This document shows positions 31,986 through 40,634 of a stretch of DNA of 64,000 bases, piece after piece. This DNA comes from Phycisphaerae bacterium (GTDB taxonomy: Bacteria > Planctomycetota > Phycisphaerae > Phycisphaerales > UBA1924): positions 388,863-452,862 of the forward strand of contig BJHL01000002.1 in assembly GCA_014192545.1 (NCBI GenBank). The letters are read 5' to 3'. How positions within the stretch are numbered: the stretch's first letter is position 1; each line of letters starts with the position of its first letter. Under the pieces are notes generated by a model that was not told the DNA's origin, searched no databases, and saw only the letters and a program-made list of their open reading frames with translations. A program made the position numbers and the translations under genes.

Positions 31986-32034
31986 GACAGCGGGGTTACC
32001 ACGTGCAGAGGGGGTACCCCGTTTGTCTTTTTTT
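31986..32034 (+). repeat. Hairpin repeat element, copy 2, with T-tract
   Basis: Homologous to 30743-30785. A CGGGGT/ACCCCG stem is followed by GTTTGTCTTTTTTT, so this copy looks like a rho-independent terminator about 110 nt after the LuxR-type gene. Confidence 0.65.
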
Positions 32035-32082
32035 GCAACTGTCGGTTTTCCCAATCGCGATGTGCATTGGGCAAGCACAAGC

Positions 32083-32727
32083 TTATCGCATGCTTTTAAC
32101 GATCTCGTTCCATGCCGTATTCTGACCTTCCATGATATCCGCCGGGCCGGTCATGCGGATGAATGTAAGTTGGCCTGGTGTTTCGATGATCGCGCCGCGG
32201 AAGGTCCAGTTGTCGCGTTTTGTGCCGGCACCGCTCATGCCGCCATCGACGTAGGCACCGGTCATCTCGATGGTGTGGACTTTGACACCGGAGACTTCGG
32301 TGACTTCGACCGTGGCGTCGGCGGGGGTGCCCTCGGCCTTGGTGACCATGCCTTTCCAGCGGGTCATGTTGCTGTCGACGTCACCTCCGAGTTGGAACCA
32401 TGCGGCGATGCAGTCTTGCGAGCCGTCGGCTGTGGTGCCTGGCAGGCGAGCTTCGGCGAGGCGCATCTTGCTGGATGGCTCGCGGGTTTCCCAGCCGGCG
32501 GGGAGCGTGAAAGTGAGGCCGCCTGCGCGGAGTTCGGTGGTGGCGGGCTTGGCGGTGTCGGGGGCGGCAGGCTTGGTGGGTTCGGGTTTCGGCGCGGCGG
32601 GCTTGGCGGCGGGAGCGGGTGTTGGCGAAACTGCGGGCTTGGGAGTTTCGGATTTCTTCTCGCAGGCTTGGAGGGAGATGCTTGCGGCTGCGAGGAGTGC
32701 CAGGGAGATTGCCGTGCGCGTTATCAT
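32083..32727 (-). CDS. Lipoprotein, unknown function
   Basis: 214 residues from the ATG at 32727; the longer frame to 33225 lies opposite the next gene and is not credible. A lipoprotein signal (LLAAASISLQACEKK) is followed by a Pro/Ala/Lys linker of about 45 residues and a compact domain with GGLTFTLPAGWETREPSSKMRLAEARLPG, a pattern seen in many planctomycete outer-layer proteins (PsbP-like beta domain is possible). No enzyme motif. Confidence 0.8.
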   Translation of the reverse strand: MITRTAISLALLAAASISLQACEKKSETPKPAVSPTPAPAAKPAAPKPEPTKPAAPDTAKPATTELRAGGLTFTLPAGWETREPSSKMRLAEARLPGTTADGSQDCIAAWFQLGGDVDSNMTRWKGMVTKAEGTPADATVEVTEVSGVKVHTIEMTGAYVDGGMSGAGTKRDNWTFRGAIIETPGQLTFIRMTGPADIMEGQNTAWNEIVKSMR

Positions 32728-32850
32728 TATGTAGTTTACCACGGTGGATGCTTGGCTGTTGGCTCGATGGTTGCGTGGTGGCGGCGTGAGCGAAGTACGT
32801 CGCGCAAGTTCTTGCTCGATTTTGGGTTTGGGCGTGCTACATTCCGCCGC

Positions 32851-33849
32851 ATGAAACGCATTCTTCACGTCGGCATGGGTCCTTTGGGTGTTCGCATCGT
32901 TCAGGATTTGCATGAGCGCGAGGTGGGCCATGTCGTGGCGGCGGTTGATAGCAGCCCAGCGCTGGCGGGCACGAGCCTGGCGAAGCTGATTCCAGGCGTG
33001 AACCCGGAGATGAAGATTGCCGGTTCGCTGGAGCATGTTGACAACTGGTCGCAGATTGACTGCGTGATTGTGACGACGGCGAGCGACCTTGTGAGTTGTG
33101 CGGACACGCTGCGGTTCTTGCTCAAGAAGGGCAAACCGGTGGTGAGCACGTGCGAGGAACTTGTGTATCCGTGGTTGCGGCATGTGGCACTGGCCGAGGA
33201 GCTTGATGATCTTGCCGTTGCGCACGGCGGACGTTTGCTAGGTACGGGCGTGAACCCTGGGTTTCTCATGGATGCGTTGCCAGCGTTTATTACGTGTGTC
33301 AGCAAGAGCGTGCGCAGCGTGAAGGTGCAGCGCATTCAAGATGCGAGCGTGCGACGCATTCCGTTCCAGCAGAAGATTGGTGCGGGGCTGGATGACGCCG
33401 CGTTCAACGCGAAAGTTCGCGATGGGTCGCTGCGGCATGTGGGGCTGGGCGAAAGTCTGCACTTCTTGTCGCACTACTTGGGATTGACGATTGAACGGTG
33501 GGATGAAGACCTTGCGCCGGTGCGTGCGGATAGAGATGTCGTGAGCGGGCTTGGGCCGATTGCTCGCGGCAAGATTGCTGGCGTGCGGCAGGTTGCTCGC
33601 GGGTATCACGACGAGCGCGTGGTGGTTCACCTTGAGTTCATCGCGGCGGTTGGGCACCAAGAGTCGTTTGATCGGATTGTCGTTGAAGGCGAGCCGCCCA
33701 TGGATGTGATTATTCCTGGCGGCGTGCATGGTGATGTTGCAACCAGCAGCATCGTGATCAATAGCATTCCGCGGATTATGGAGGCCAAGCCCGGGCTGCA
33801 CACGATGGCGACGATTGCGCCGCCGTTCTTTCAGCGGCGGGCGTTGTGA
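32851..33849 (+). CDS. NAD(P)-dependent dihydrodipicolinate-reductase-like oxidoreductase
   Basis: 332 residues. N-terminal Rossmann nucleotide-binding segment (RILHVGMGPLGVRIVQDLHE), CVIVTTASDLVSCADTLRFLLKKGKPVVSTCEEL in the middle, and GTGVNPGFLMDALP, which together match the family of 2,4-diaminopentanoate dehydrogenase, a relative of DapB. The natural substrate here is uncertain because no ornithine-fermentation genes are nearby. It is divergent from the lipoprotein gene (124 nt between starts). Confidence 0.85.
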   Translation: MKRILHVGMGPLGVRIVQDLHEREVGHVVAAVDSSPALAGTSLAKLIPGVNPEMKIAGSLEHVDNWSQIDCVIVTTASDLVSCADTLRFLLKKGKPVVSTCEELVYPWLRHVALAEELDDLAVAHGGRLLGTGVNPGFLMDALPAFITCVSKSVRSVKVQRIQDASVRRIPFQQKIGAGLDDAAFNAKVRDGSLRHVGLGESLHFLSHYLGLTIERWDEDLAPVRADRDVVSGLGPIARGKIAGVRQVARGYHDERVVVHLEFIAAVGHQESFDRIVVEGEPPMDVIIPGGVHGDVATSSIVINSIPRIMEAKPGLHTMATIAPPFFQRRAL

Positions 33850-33864
33850 AGTCCATTAGAGTCG

Positions 33865-34407
33865 TTACGCCGACGCGGTGCTGGTTTGCGAAAGCATGTC
33901 GCAGGGAATGACAATGTCTCGCATGACGAACAGCGAAACTGGCAACGGTCTTGATGCGGTAGTGACTATTTCGAAGGAATCGCCGGTCCGTGAGAGGGGC
34001 TTGAGCGAGTCGAGTTGATTCCACGGAATGCAGATGGCTCGGGCCGGGAAGAAGTAGTTGAAGGGCGGGGCGATAGCAAGCAGCAGGCGGTCGTCGTTGC
34101 TTGACCAGATGATGCAGTTGTTGAGGCTCATCCACGGCCGCTTGAGCGCGATGGTGGTGAGGTTTTCGTGCCAGTTGGCATCGGCGAGTTGCTGAGGTGT
34201 GGCGGGGAAGGCGCGGGCGAGTTTGTCCCAGCCTGCGAAGCCAATGAGCGGGCGCACGATGACGAGTGGCACGGCCACCACGCAAAGCCCCAGCGGCACG
34301 AACGGGAGCCACGAGCGAGATTGAAATGCAAGGACAGTGAAGACTACGAGCGCGGGCAGCGCGAGAACTGGTATGAGCCAGGGCAGCATGCGTCGAGGGA
34401 AAGTCAT
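33865..34407 (-). CDS. Two-helix membrane protein with PH-like domain
   Basis: 180 residues from the ATG at 34407. Two hydrophobic helices (about 9-27 and 32-51), then a soluble part containing AICIPWNQLDSL and LPVSLFVMRDIVIPC, a strand pattern that resembles bacterial PH domains but is not diagnostic. It ends 15 bp from the convergent oxidoreductase gene. Confidence 0.65.
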   Translation of the reverse strand: MTFPRRMLPWLIPVLALPALVVFTVLAFQSRSWLPFVPLGLCVVAVPLVIVRPLIGFAGWDKLARAFPATPQQLADANWHENLTTIALKRPWMSLNNCIIWSSNDDRLLLAIAPPFNYFFPARAICIPWNQLDSLKPLSRTGDSFEIVTTASRPLPVSLFVMRDIVIPCDMLSQTSTASA

Positions 34408-34534
34408 AGCACTGTTTTTACATCGATCTTGATTCGACGTTTCGCACGGTGTGTGCGAAGTTTGGCAGCCAGCTACACCCGCAGCTACCACTCGATCGCA
34501 GATAGCTTGACGCAGTCAAAAGCGCACTAGGGCA

Positions 34535-35635
34535 TCAGCCGGCGGTTTTGTCCTTGGCCCGGGCGATGAGAGCCAGCAGCGTGTCGCGGCTCTTGAGAAT
34601 GCCTTCGGTGATGTCGCCCGTACCGCGGTAGTCGACGGAGAGGGGCCCGTCGTAACCTACGGCGGCGATGGCCTCGACGAGTGGGTACAGGTCGTAGGGT
34701 TCATGGCGGAGTGCGACGAGTTTGGGGGGCAGGTCGTCGTCGATGGCTTCGCCCATCAGTGCGGCGATCTCGGCATCAAGCTCGGCGTCGTCGATTTCGT
34801 CGATTTCGTCTTCGTCTGCGATGAGTTCGACTGGCGGTGGAACGGGGACGGCACCCTTCTTGCCCTTCTTGGGGGCGGCGCCGCCTGGTGTTGCGGCTTC
34901 TTCTTCTTCGATCTTGGCGGCTTTGCCTTTGGCTGGCTTACCTGCAGCGGCGGGTTCGGCGACCTTTTTGCTGGACTTGGGCGGCTCGTCGGTGAGCGGG
35001 TCGGTTAGCTTGACGGTTGCAGCGCAGACGCCGGTGGCGTAGGGCGTCAGGCGGTGGAGGTAATCGACGGGTTTGGCGGTGCCTGCGGCGGTTTGGAAGT
35101 CGGGGTAGGTTCCGATGCGGAATCCGCCGACTTTCTTGAGCAGTTCGGTGACGCGTTCGCTGGTGCCGGTCAGGCCGTCATGGGGCGAGATGAGAAGGTT
35201 TATGTCGAGCTTTTCGGCGCGATCGACCACGGGCTTGAGGGCGAGAGCGACGCGGGCGAGGACTGCGTCGTCATTTGGTGCCATGACTTTGATGGCGGCT
35301 GCGGAGCAACCAAGTATTTGCGCGGCTTCCACAACCTTGCGGGCGCGCGTGGTAGCTGCGAGCACGTCGGCTTCCTTGTTACTGCCGAAGTTTTGCGGGT
35401 CGTATTCGATGAGCAGCAGGCACGCGGCGCCAGCGCGGTCTGCGCGTTCGCGAATGGCTTCAAGCCGGGCGCGATCGGCGCCAGCGAGAAGGTCCGTCGA
35501 GAGCGTGAGGCCTGAGAGGCCCAGCACTTCGCGGGTGTGACGTGGCAAATCGAGCATGTCGAGTGAGGGTTTTTTACCCTTACCCACAGGCGCGAGCATT
35601 GAACGCAAGCATCGAGCCGATAGCGTGAGAATCAT
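34535..35635 (-). CDS. TIM-barrel sugar-isomerase-like protein with a charged insert
   Basis: 366 residues from the ATG at 35635; the upstream frame to 35785 lacks support. The two halves (about 35-210 and 307-360) resemble xylose-isomerase-like TIM barrels (ARKVVEAAQILGCSAAAIKV; INLLISPHDGLTGT; GYDGPLSVDYRG). Between them lies an insert of about 95 residues, first Lys/Ala/Pro-rich then Glu/Asp-rich (EDEIDEIDDAELDAEIAALM), which splits the barrel before its last strands. Catalytic metal ligands are not obvious. Function unknown. Confidence 0.8.
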   Translation of the reverse strand: MILTLSARCLRSMLAPVGKGKKPSLDMLDLPRHTREVLGLSGLTLSTDLLAGADRARLEAIRERADRAGAACLLLIEYDPQNFGSNKEADVLAATTRARKVVEAAQILGCSAAAIKVMAPNDDAVLARVALALKPVVDRAEKLDINLLISPHDGLTGTSERVTELLKKVGGFRIGTYPDFQTAAGTAKPVDYLHRLTPYATGVCAATVKLTDPLTDEPPKSSKKVAEPAAAGKPAKGKAAKIEEEEAATPGGAAPKKGKKGAVPVPPPVELIADEDEIDEIDDAELDAEIAALMGEAIDDDLPPKLVALRHEPYDLYPLVEAIAAVGYDGPLSVDYRGTGDITEGILKSRDTLLALIARAKDKTAG

Positions 35636-35884
35636 GGTTCGTCCGACTGTACACCCGTTCGCGCTTACGCGTGGGCGAGAATTGTGCTTTCCCCTGCAGG
35701 ATGGTTTTCGGTCAGCGCGGGGCGTGGACTTGAGTTGGCGAAGCTGCGAGTTGAGCAAGCCGAGTTGGGCCGCTACCGTCTGCATCGCGGCGGCGGTGTC
35801 GCTGCGAATGGTACTGATTGAGTTTCAATCGACGCACGACTTACGCACCCCCCGCACGCACCCTTTGCCGCTTGGAGTTTGCAC

Positions 35885-36265
35885 ATGGCTACCCCTCCTG
35901 CCGATCGCGTTTATTCACAGTCGCACGAATGGCACAAGATCGAAGACGACATGGTGACGTTGGGACTCACGCAGTTTGCGGTAGACCAACTGACAGACGT
36001 GACGTACGCCGAGATGAAGAAGCCGGGCTTCGCGTTCAAGGCGGGGGACATCGTGGGCGAAGTGGAGAGCGTGAAGACAACGAGCGACATTTACTGCTTT
36101 GTGGATGGCGCGATTGTGGAAACGAATAAAGCGGTTGCTGATGACCCGAGTTTGCTGAACAGCGATCCCTATGGCAAGGGCTGGCTGATCAAGGTGAAGA
36201 TGTCGGGCAAGGGCAAGTTGGGCGAGTGCGTGGATGCGGCGACGTATGCGAAGCAGCACGGCTAA
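35885..36265 (+). CDS. gcvH: Glycine cleavage system H protein
   Basis: 126 residues from the ATG at 35885 (GGAG upstream). The lipoylated lysine is Lys64 in EVESVKTTSDIYCFVDG, and SHEWHK near the start and DPYGKGWLIKVKM near the end are typical. GcvH carries the aminomethyl group between the P, T and L proteins, none of which is encoded here. Confidence 0.96.
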   Translation: MATPPADRVYSQSHEWHKIEDDMVTLGLTQFAVDQLTDVTYAEMKKPGFAFKAGDIVGEVESVKTTSDIYCFVDGAIVETNKAVADDPSLLNSDPYGKGWLIKVKMSGKGKLGECVDAATYAKQHG

Positions 36266-36497
36266 GAGAGGGCAGCAAGGCAGCGGAAGCGTCTGACGCG
36301 GTTGTGGATCACGGATCACGGCGGCAGGTGTTCACATTTGCGATCGATTGCGCGTGAGCGATTGCTTTGTTGTTTATCTCGTGCTCATCTAGTGCGGGGT
36401 TTGCGACGAACAGTTGGCGTTGGTGCTGCGTAGCAGGCTCGAGCCTTCAAACATGCTGCGTTGATGTTTATGGAGTTTGCTGGTTTCCTCACTTCCC

Positions 36498-37232
36498 ATG
36501 CTCACCGTCTCAAACGTTCACAAGTCATACACCACCGGCGATCGCGTTGTGCAGGCTCTGCGTGGGGCTTCGCTGAGTATTGCTGAGCCGGGTTTTTATG
36601 CGATCATGGGGCAAAGCGGTAGCGGGAAGAGCACGCTGTTGCACTTACTAGGCGCGCTTGATAAGCCTGATAGCGGCGAGATCGTGATTGCTGGCAAGAC
36701 GATTCATGCGATGGATGACAAAGCCGCGACGGCGTTTCGGCGAACGGGGCTGGGGATTGTGTTTCAACAGTTCAATTTGATACCGACGCTGACTGCGCGC
36801 GAGAATATTGAGTTGCCAGGCTTGCTTGCGGGTGATCGTGCTGAGAAGTTGCACAAACGCAGCAGTGACCTTTTGGAGAAGCTGGGTATTTCCGCGAGGG
36901 CGGAGCATCGGCCTGATGCACTGTCTGGCGGGGAGCAGCAACGCGTGGCTATCGCGCGGGCGTTGTTATACAGCCCGCCAATTTTGCTAGCGGATGAGCC
37001 GACGGGTAATCTGGATAGCGCCAGCAGCGCGAAATTGTGGACGCTTCTAGCTGACATTGCCAAAGAGCAGCGAATGCTGGTGGTCATGGTCACGCACGAG
37101 CCCGCTGCGGCGGTCTACTGCAAACGCATTTTCGTCATTCGCGATGGCATCGTGAACGACACCATCGACACGGAGGGACTTGATGCGAGCGGCGTGGCGG
37201 CTCGCTATCAGCAATCTGTCCGAGCGGCGTAG
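36498..37232 (+). CDS. ABC transporter ATPase, LolD/MacB type
   Basis: 244 residues from the ATG at 36498. Walker A GQSGSGKST, Q-loop GIVFQQFNLIPTLTARENIELP, signature LSGGEQQRVAIARAL, Walker B LLADEPTGNLD and H-loop VTHE: the set seen in ATPases that pair with FtsX-like permeases (lipoprotein release, macrolide or peptide export). The downstream permease overlaps it by 50 nt, so the two make one transporter. Confidence 0.93.
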   Translation: MLTVSNVHKSYTTGDRVVQALRGASLSIAEPGFYAIMGQSGSGKSTLLHLLGALDKPDSGEIVIAGKTIHAMDDKAATAFRRTGLGIVFQQFNLIPTLTARENIELPGLLAGDRAEKLHKRSSDLLEKLGISARAEHRPDALSGGEQQRVAIARALLYSPPILLADEPTGNLDSASSAKLWTLLADIAKEQRMLVVMVTHEPAAAVYCKRIFVIRDGIVNDTIDTEGLDASGVAARYQQSVRAA

Positions 37233-39990
37233 TCGCACGGTCTTGCTGGTAGCAGTGGTAGCACTCAGCGCGATTCTCATCTCTGCGGTGGGCGTGGCGA
37301 TGGGATCGATTCGTGAAGCAATTGGGCAGCGCATCCTCACGCTGGTGGGAGATGCAGACGCACGCGTGCAGCCGCGTGGAACGGGGGCATCGCTCGATTT
37401 GACGCTGCTGAGCACGGTCAAGCAGTGGCCTGAAGTTGAGAGAGCGTCGGCAAGGCTGACGGGAACGCTAGCGCTGCGGTTTGGTGCGCCGCAGTGGGTA
37501 AAACCGGATGCATTGGGCGAGGCGAGTGGTGGCGGAACTGAAGCAACTTCGGCGAGTGGTGGCGTTTTTCGCAGAGAAACTAAGCTATTTCAAACCAGTG
37601 CACGCGTGGTTGGGCTTGCGGATGCAAGCATTACGGGCGACGCGGTCGAACGGGTTGCGCTTGCGAGTGGGCGACTGCCAACCAGTGACAATGAAGTCGT
37701 GATCGATGAGGGTGTGGTCACGCTGCTGTCGACGTCGAACAGCAAAGGCTTGCTTAGCAACATCGGTATCTCGCTCTTTGCACGCGGCAGTGGCGGCATT
37801 ACGAAGCAAGACATTGGGCCCGCGCAAGCTGCAACGCAAGTCGAGGCTGATGCACTGAATGCAGCGGCGAAGCCTGTGATTGGCGACTGGGTTGAGTTTG
37901 TGCGATTCGGGAAGCCCGCGACGAAACTGACGATCGTCGGCGTCGCGAAGCAGCCTTCGCTGGGTGACACGCCGCAAGCGTACATGACGATGCAGGCGCT
38001 GGCGAATGCAACGGATCAGGCGGGTAAGGTGTCGCGCATTGACATCACACTGCGTGAAGGCGTTGATGCGGAAGCGTTTGCGGAGTCGCGCGGGGCGGTG
38101 CTGCCGGCGAATGCGGCGTTGCAAACCACGGCGAAGATCACCAGCGGCATTGATCGCAACGCGAAGGCGAACCAGCTGGCGTTCACGGTGGGCACGCTCA
38201 TGGCGTTTATCGCGGCGGGCTTCATCATCACCACCGGCATGAGTGTGGGGATCGTCGAAAGACGGCGGGAATTGGCGATCTTGCGGTGCATTGGCGCGAC
38301 GCCTTGGCAGCTTGCGATGGCGCAGTTGTTTCATGGTGCGTTGGTTGGGTTGGCGGGCGCGGCGGTGGGCGTGCCTATTGGCGTGTTTGCCGCGTGGTTC
38401 ATGCTTGACCATTTTCAGGAGCGATTGCAGGCACCGCCCATCATTTTGGCAGATCGTGTGGTGTGGTCGTTTGTTGGAGCGATTTTCGCGGGACTTGTCG
38501 GCGCGACGCTGCCTGCGATTCAAGCGATGCGGGTGTCGCCCTTGCAAGCTCTTGCGAGTCGGGCGCAGCCGGCGAAACGGCGGACGCTGGTCATCATCAC
38601 TATCGCGGGTGTGGCGGGCGTCTTGATTCATCTTGCGAACTTCACGCTCATTCGCGATGGGACGACGGTGTTCTTTACGTATGTTGCGCTGGGGTTGCCA
38701 GCGTTGATGCTCGGGTACTTTCTGCTTGGTGTGCCAGCGATGCAGCTAGTTGCAAAGCTGTTTGCGAACCCGCTGGAGAAACTCCTCAACCTGCCGACGA
38801 ACATTGTGCGGCGGAGCATTGCGGCAACGCCGTATCGGTTTGGGTTTACTGCTGGCGCGATGATGGCGGGGCTCGCGTTGCTGGTTGCGATCTGGACGCA
38901 AGGCGGAGCAGCGATGCGCGACTGGATCAATCGCATCAACTTTCCCGATGGCGTGGTTGTGGGGCTGAACATGCCGGCGGAAGCTCAGGAGGCCCTGCGG
39001 GCGGTGCCGAACGTGACGGATACGTGCGCGATTTCGATGCATCCGGTCGAGACGACGGCGTTTGGCATCAAGGGCATGACGCGGGTGAAGACGTACTTCT
39101 TCGCGTTTGAGCCTGAGCCGTTCTTTCGCATGAGCACGATTGAATGGGTTGAGGGTGATGAGAAGACGGCTCGCGCGAAGCTGGAAGCGGGTGGCGCGGT
39201 CATCGTGACGCGTGAGTTCAAGACTGCGCGCGATTTGAAAGTGGGCGATGATTTTTTTTGCTGGGATGATTCAGGCCAGGAGCATCGCTTTGAAATCGCG
39301 GGCGTGGTGACGAGTCCTGGACTTGAGGTTGCAAACAACTACTTTGACATCGGCGGACAGGATTTCAGCGAGCAGCGCATTCACGCGGTTTTTGGCAGTC
39401 GCAAGGACCTGCGGGAGAAGTTCAACAGCGATTCCATCGGGCTGCTGCAATACAACATTCGTGAAGGGGCGGACGGCTTTGCGGTTTCCGAGGCGGTGCG
39501 AGCGGCGTTGCTCCCGTACGGCATTCTCAACGCTGCAAGTTCGCAGGGAATGAAGCAAGTCATCAATCAGTTTGTGCAAACCACGCTTGTCACAGCATCG
39601 CTGGTCGCGGTTTTTGCGATGCTGGTGGCGTGCTTGGGCGTGGCGAATCTGATCATCGCGGGCATTCATGCGCGGCAGTTTGAGTTTGGCGTGTTCCGTG
39701 CGGTTGGCGGCACGCGCGGGCAGCTCGCTCGCATCGTGCTGGCCGAGTCGTTGCTCATCGCATTGGCTGCGATTATTCTGGGATCGCTGATGGGTTTGCA
39801 AGGCGCGTTTGGTGGCATGCGGCTTAATGCGCTTATCTGGGGCATTGATCTTCGCGTCAAGCCGCCTGTGGTGCCCATGCTGTGGGGCTATATGGTCGTC
39901 ATCGTGATGTGTGTGGGTGCGGCGACGCCTGCGGTTATTCGACTGACGAGACGCAGCACGCGTGAACTGCTCGCGACGATTCGCGGGTGA
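37183..39990 (+). CDS. FtsX-like ABC transporter permease
   Basis: 935 residues from the ATG at 37183 with GGAGGG upstream. Two FtsX permease cores are visible (ERRRELAILRCIGATPWQL near 340-400, and RQFEFGVFRAVGGTRGQL near 830-850), each with adjoining helices, about ten membrane segments in total, and two extracytoplasmic domains. This is the LolCE/MacB-like mechanotransmission architecture rather than a transport channel, so the pair may export or extract lipoproteins or peptides. The gene starts inside the ATPase gene. Confidence 0.92.
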   Translation: MRAAWRLAISNLSERRSRTVLLVAVVALSAILISAVGVAMGSIREAIGQRILTLVGDADARVQPRGTGASLDLTLLSTVKQWPEVERASARLTGTLALRFGAPQWVKPDALGEASGGGTEATSASGGVFRRETKLFQTSARVVGLADASITGDAVERVALASGRLPTSDNEVVIDEGVVTLLSTSNSKGLLSNIGISLFARGSGGITKQDIGPAQAATQVEADALNAAAKPVIGDWVEFVRFGKPATKLTIVGVAKQPSLGDTPQAYMTMQALANATDQAGKVSRIDITLREGVDAEAFAESRGAVLPANAALQTTAKITSGIDRNAKANQLAFTVGTLMAFIAAGFIITTGMSVGIVERRRELAILRCIGATPWQLAMAQLFHGALVGLAGAAVGVPIGVFAAWFMLDHFQERLQAPPIILADRVVWSFVGAIFAGLVGATLPAIQAMRVSPLQALASRAQPAKRRTLVIITIAGVAGVLIHLANFTLIRDGTTVFFTYVALGLPALMLGYFLLGVPAMQLVAKLFANPLEKLLNLPTNIVRRSIAATPYRFGFTAGAMMAGLALLVAIWTQGGAAMRDWINRINFPDGVVVGLNMPAEAQEALRAVPNVTDTCAISMHPVETTAFGIKGMTRVKTYFFAFEPEPFFRMSTIEWVEGDEKTARAKLEAGGAVIVTREFKTARDLKVGDDFFCWDDSGQEHRFEIAGVVTSPGLEVANNYFDIGGQDFSEQRIHAVFGSRKDLREKFNSDSIGLLQYNIREGADGFAVSEAVRAALLPYGILNAASSQGMKQVINQFVQTTLVTASLVAVFAMLVACLGVANLIIAGIHARQFEFGVFRAVGGTRGQLARIVLAESLLIALAAIILGSLMGLQGAFGGMRLNALIWGIDLRVKPPVVPMLWGYMVVIVMCVGAATPAVIRLTRRSTRELLATIRG

Positions 39991-40005
39991 GATCAGCGGG
40001 CGAGA

Positions 40006-40587
40006 TTAGCGTTCGAGTACATCTCGCGGCAGCGTGCGTTTGCGAGATTTTTTGCCCGTGAGAGCTGGCGCGAATTCTGCTGTTTCTGCAAATCGCAGGC
40101 GTTCGGCGCCGCAGATGGCTATCGCGAGTGCGTCGGCAACGTCGGGCGGACTGGGCGGCTCTGGCAAGCGGAAGTAATCCTGCACGCCGCGTTGCATTTG
40201 ATGTTTTTCGGCTCGGCCGCTGCCGGTGAGGAACTTTTTGACGAGTGCGGGTTTGAGTTCGAGCAGGGTGTAATCTCGCTGCGCGATGGCGAGAAGCAGC
40301 ACGCCGCGAGCGTGGGCCATGATGGTGGCCGTGTTGGGGTGAGCGGGGTGCGCGAAGAGGCCTTCGACGGCGACGGCGTGGGGCTTGACGCGATCGAGTA
40401 GTTCGCGAAAGTCGTGATCGAGTTCTTTGAGACGCTGGCTGACACTTGCGGCATCGCCAGTCTCGCTATCGGTGCGACGCAGACGGAAGACGCCAGCTTC
40501 GATGAGGGCGTGGTTGCCGATGCGTGCGAGTTCGACGCAGCCGTAACCGGTGAGTCGCAAGCCGGGATCGATGCCGAGGACACGCAT
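40006..40587 (-). CDS. ruvC: Holliday junction resolvase RuvC
   Basis: 193 residues, as usual for RuvC. Catalytic acidic residues visible: Asp7 in LGIDPGLRLTGYG, Glu75 in AVEGLFAH, and Asp149/Asp152 in SPPDVADALAIAIC; the sequence HPNTATIMAHARGVLLLA also fits. It resolves Holliday junctions made by RuvAB, whose genes are not adjacent. It ends 15 bp from the convergent FtsX gene. Confidence 0.96.
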   Translation of the reverse strand: MRVLGIDPGLRLTGYGCVELARIGNHALIEAGVFRLRRTDSETGDAASVSQRLKELDHDFRELLDRVKPHAVAVEGLFAHPAHPNTATIMAHARGVLLLAIAQRDYTLLELKPALVKKFLTGSGRAEKHQMQRGVQDYFRLPEPPSPPDVADALAIAICGAERLRFAETAEFAPALTGKKSRKRTLPRDVLER

Positions 40588-40634
40588 GAGCTAGGGTATT
40601 GCTTGATCCGTACGCTAGCAGAAAAGGACGTGTG

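Noticed and set aside
30743..32034. A mobile element bounded by the two hairpin repeats
   Set aside because: The repeats are direct and imperfect and no transposase or integrase lies between them; the enclosed gene is a regulator.
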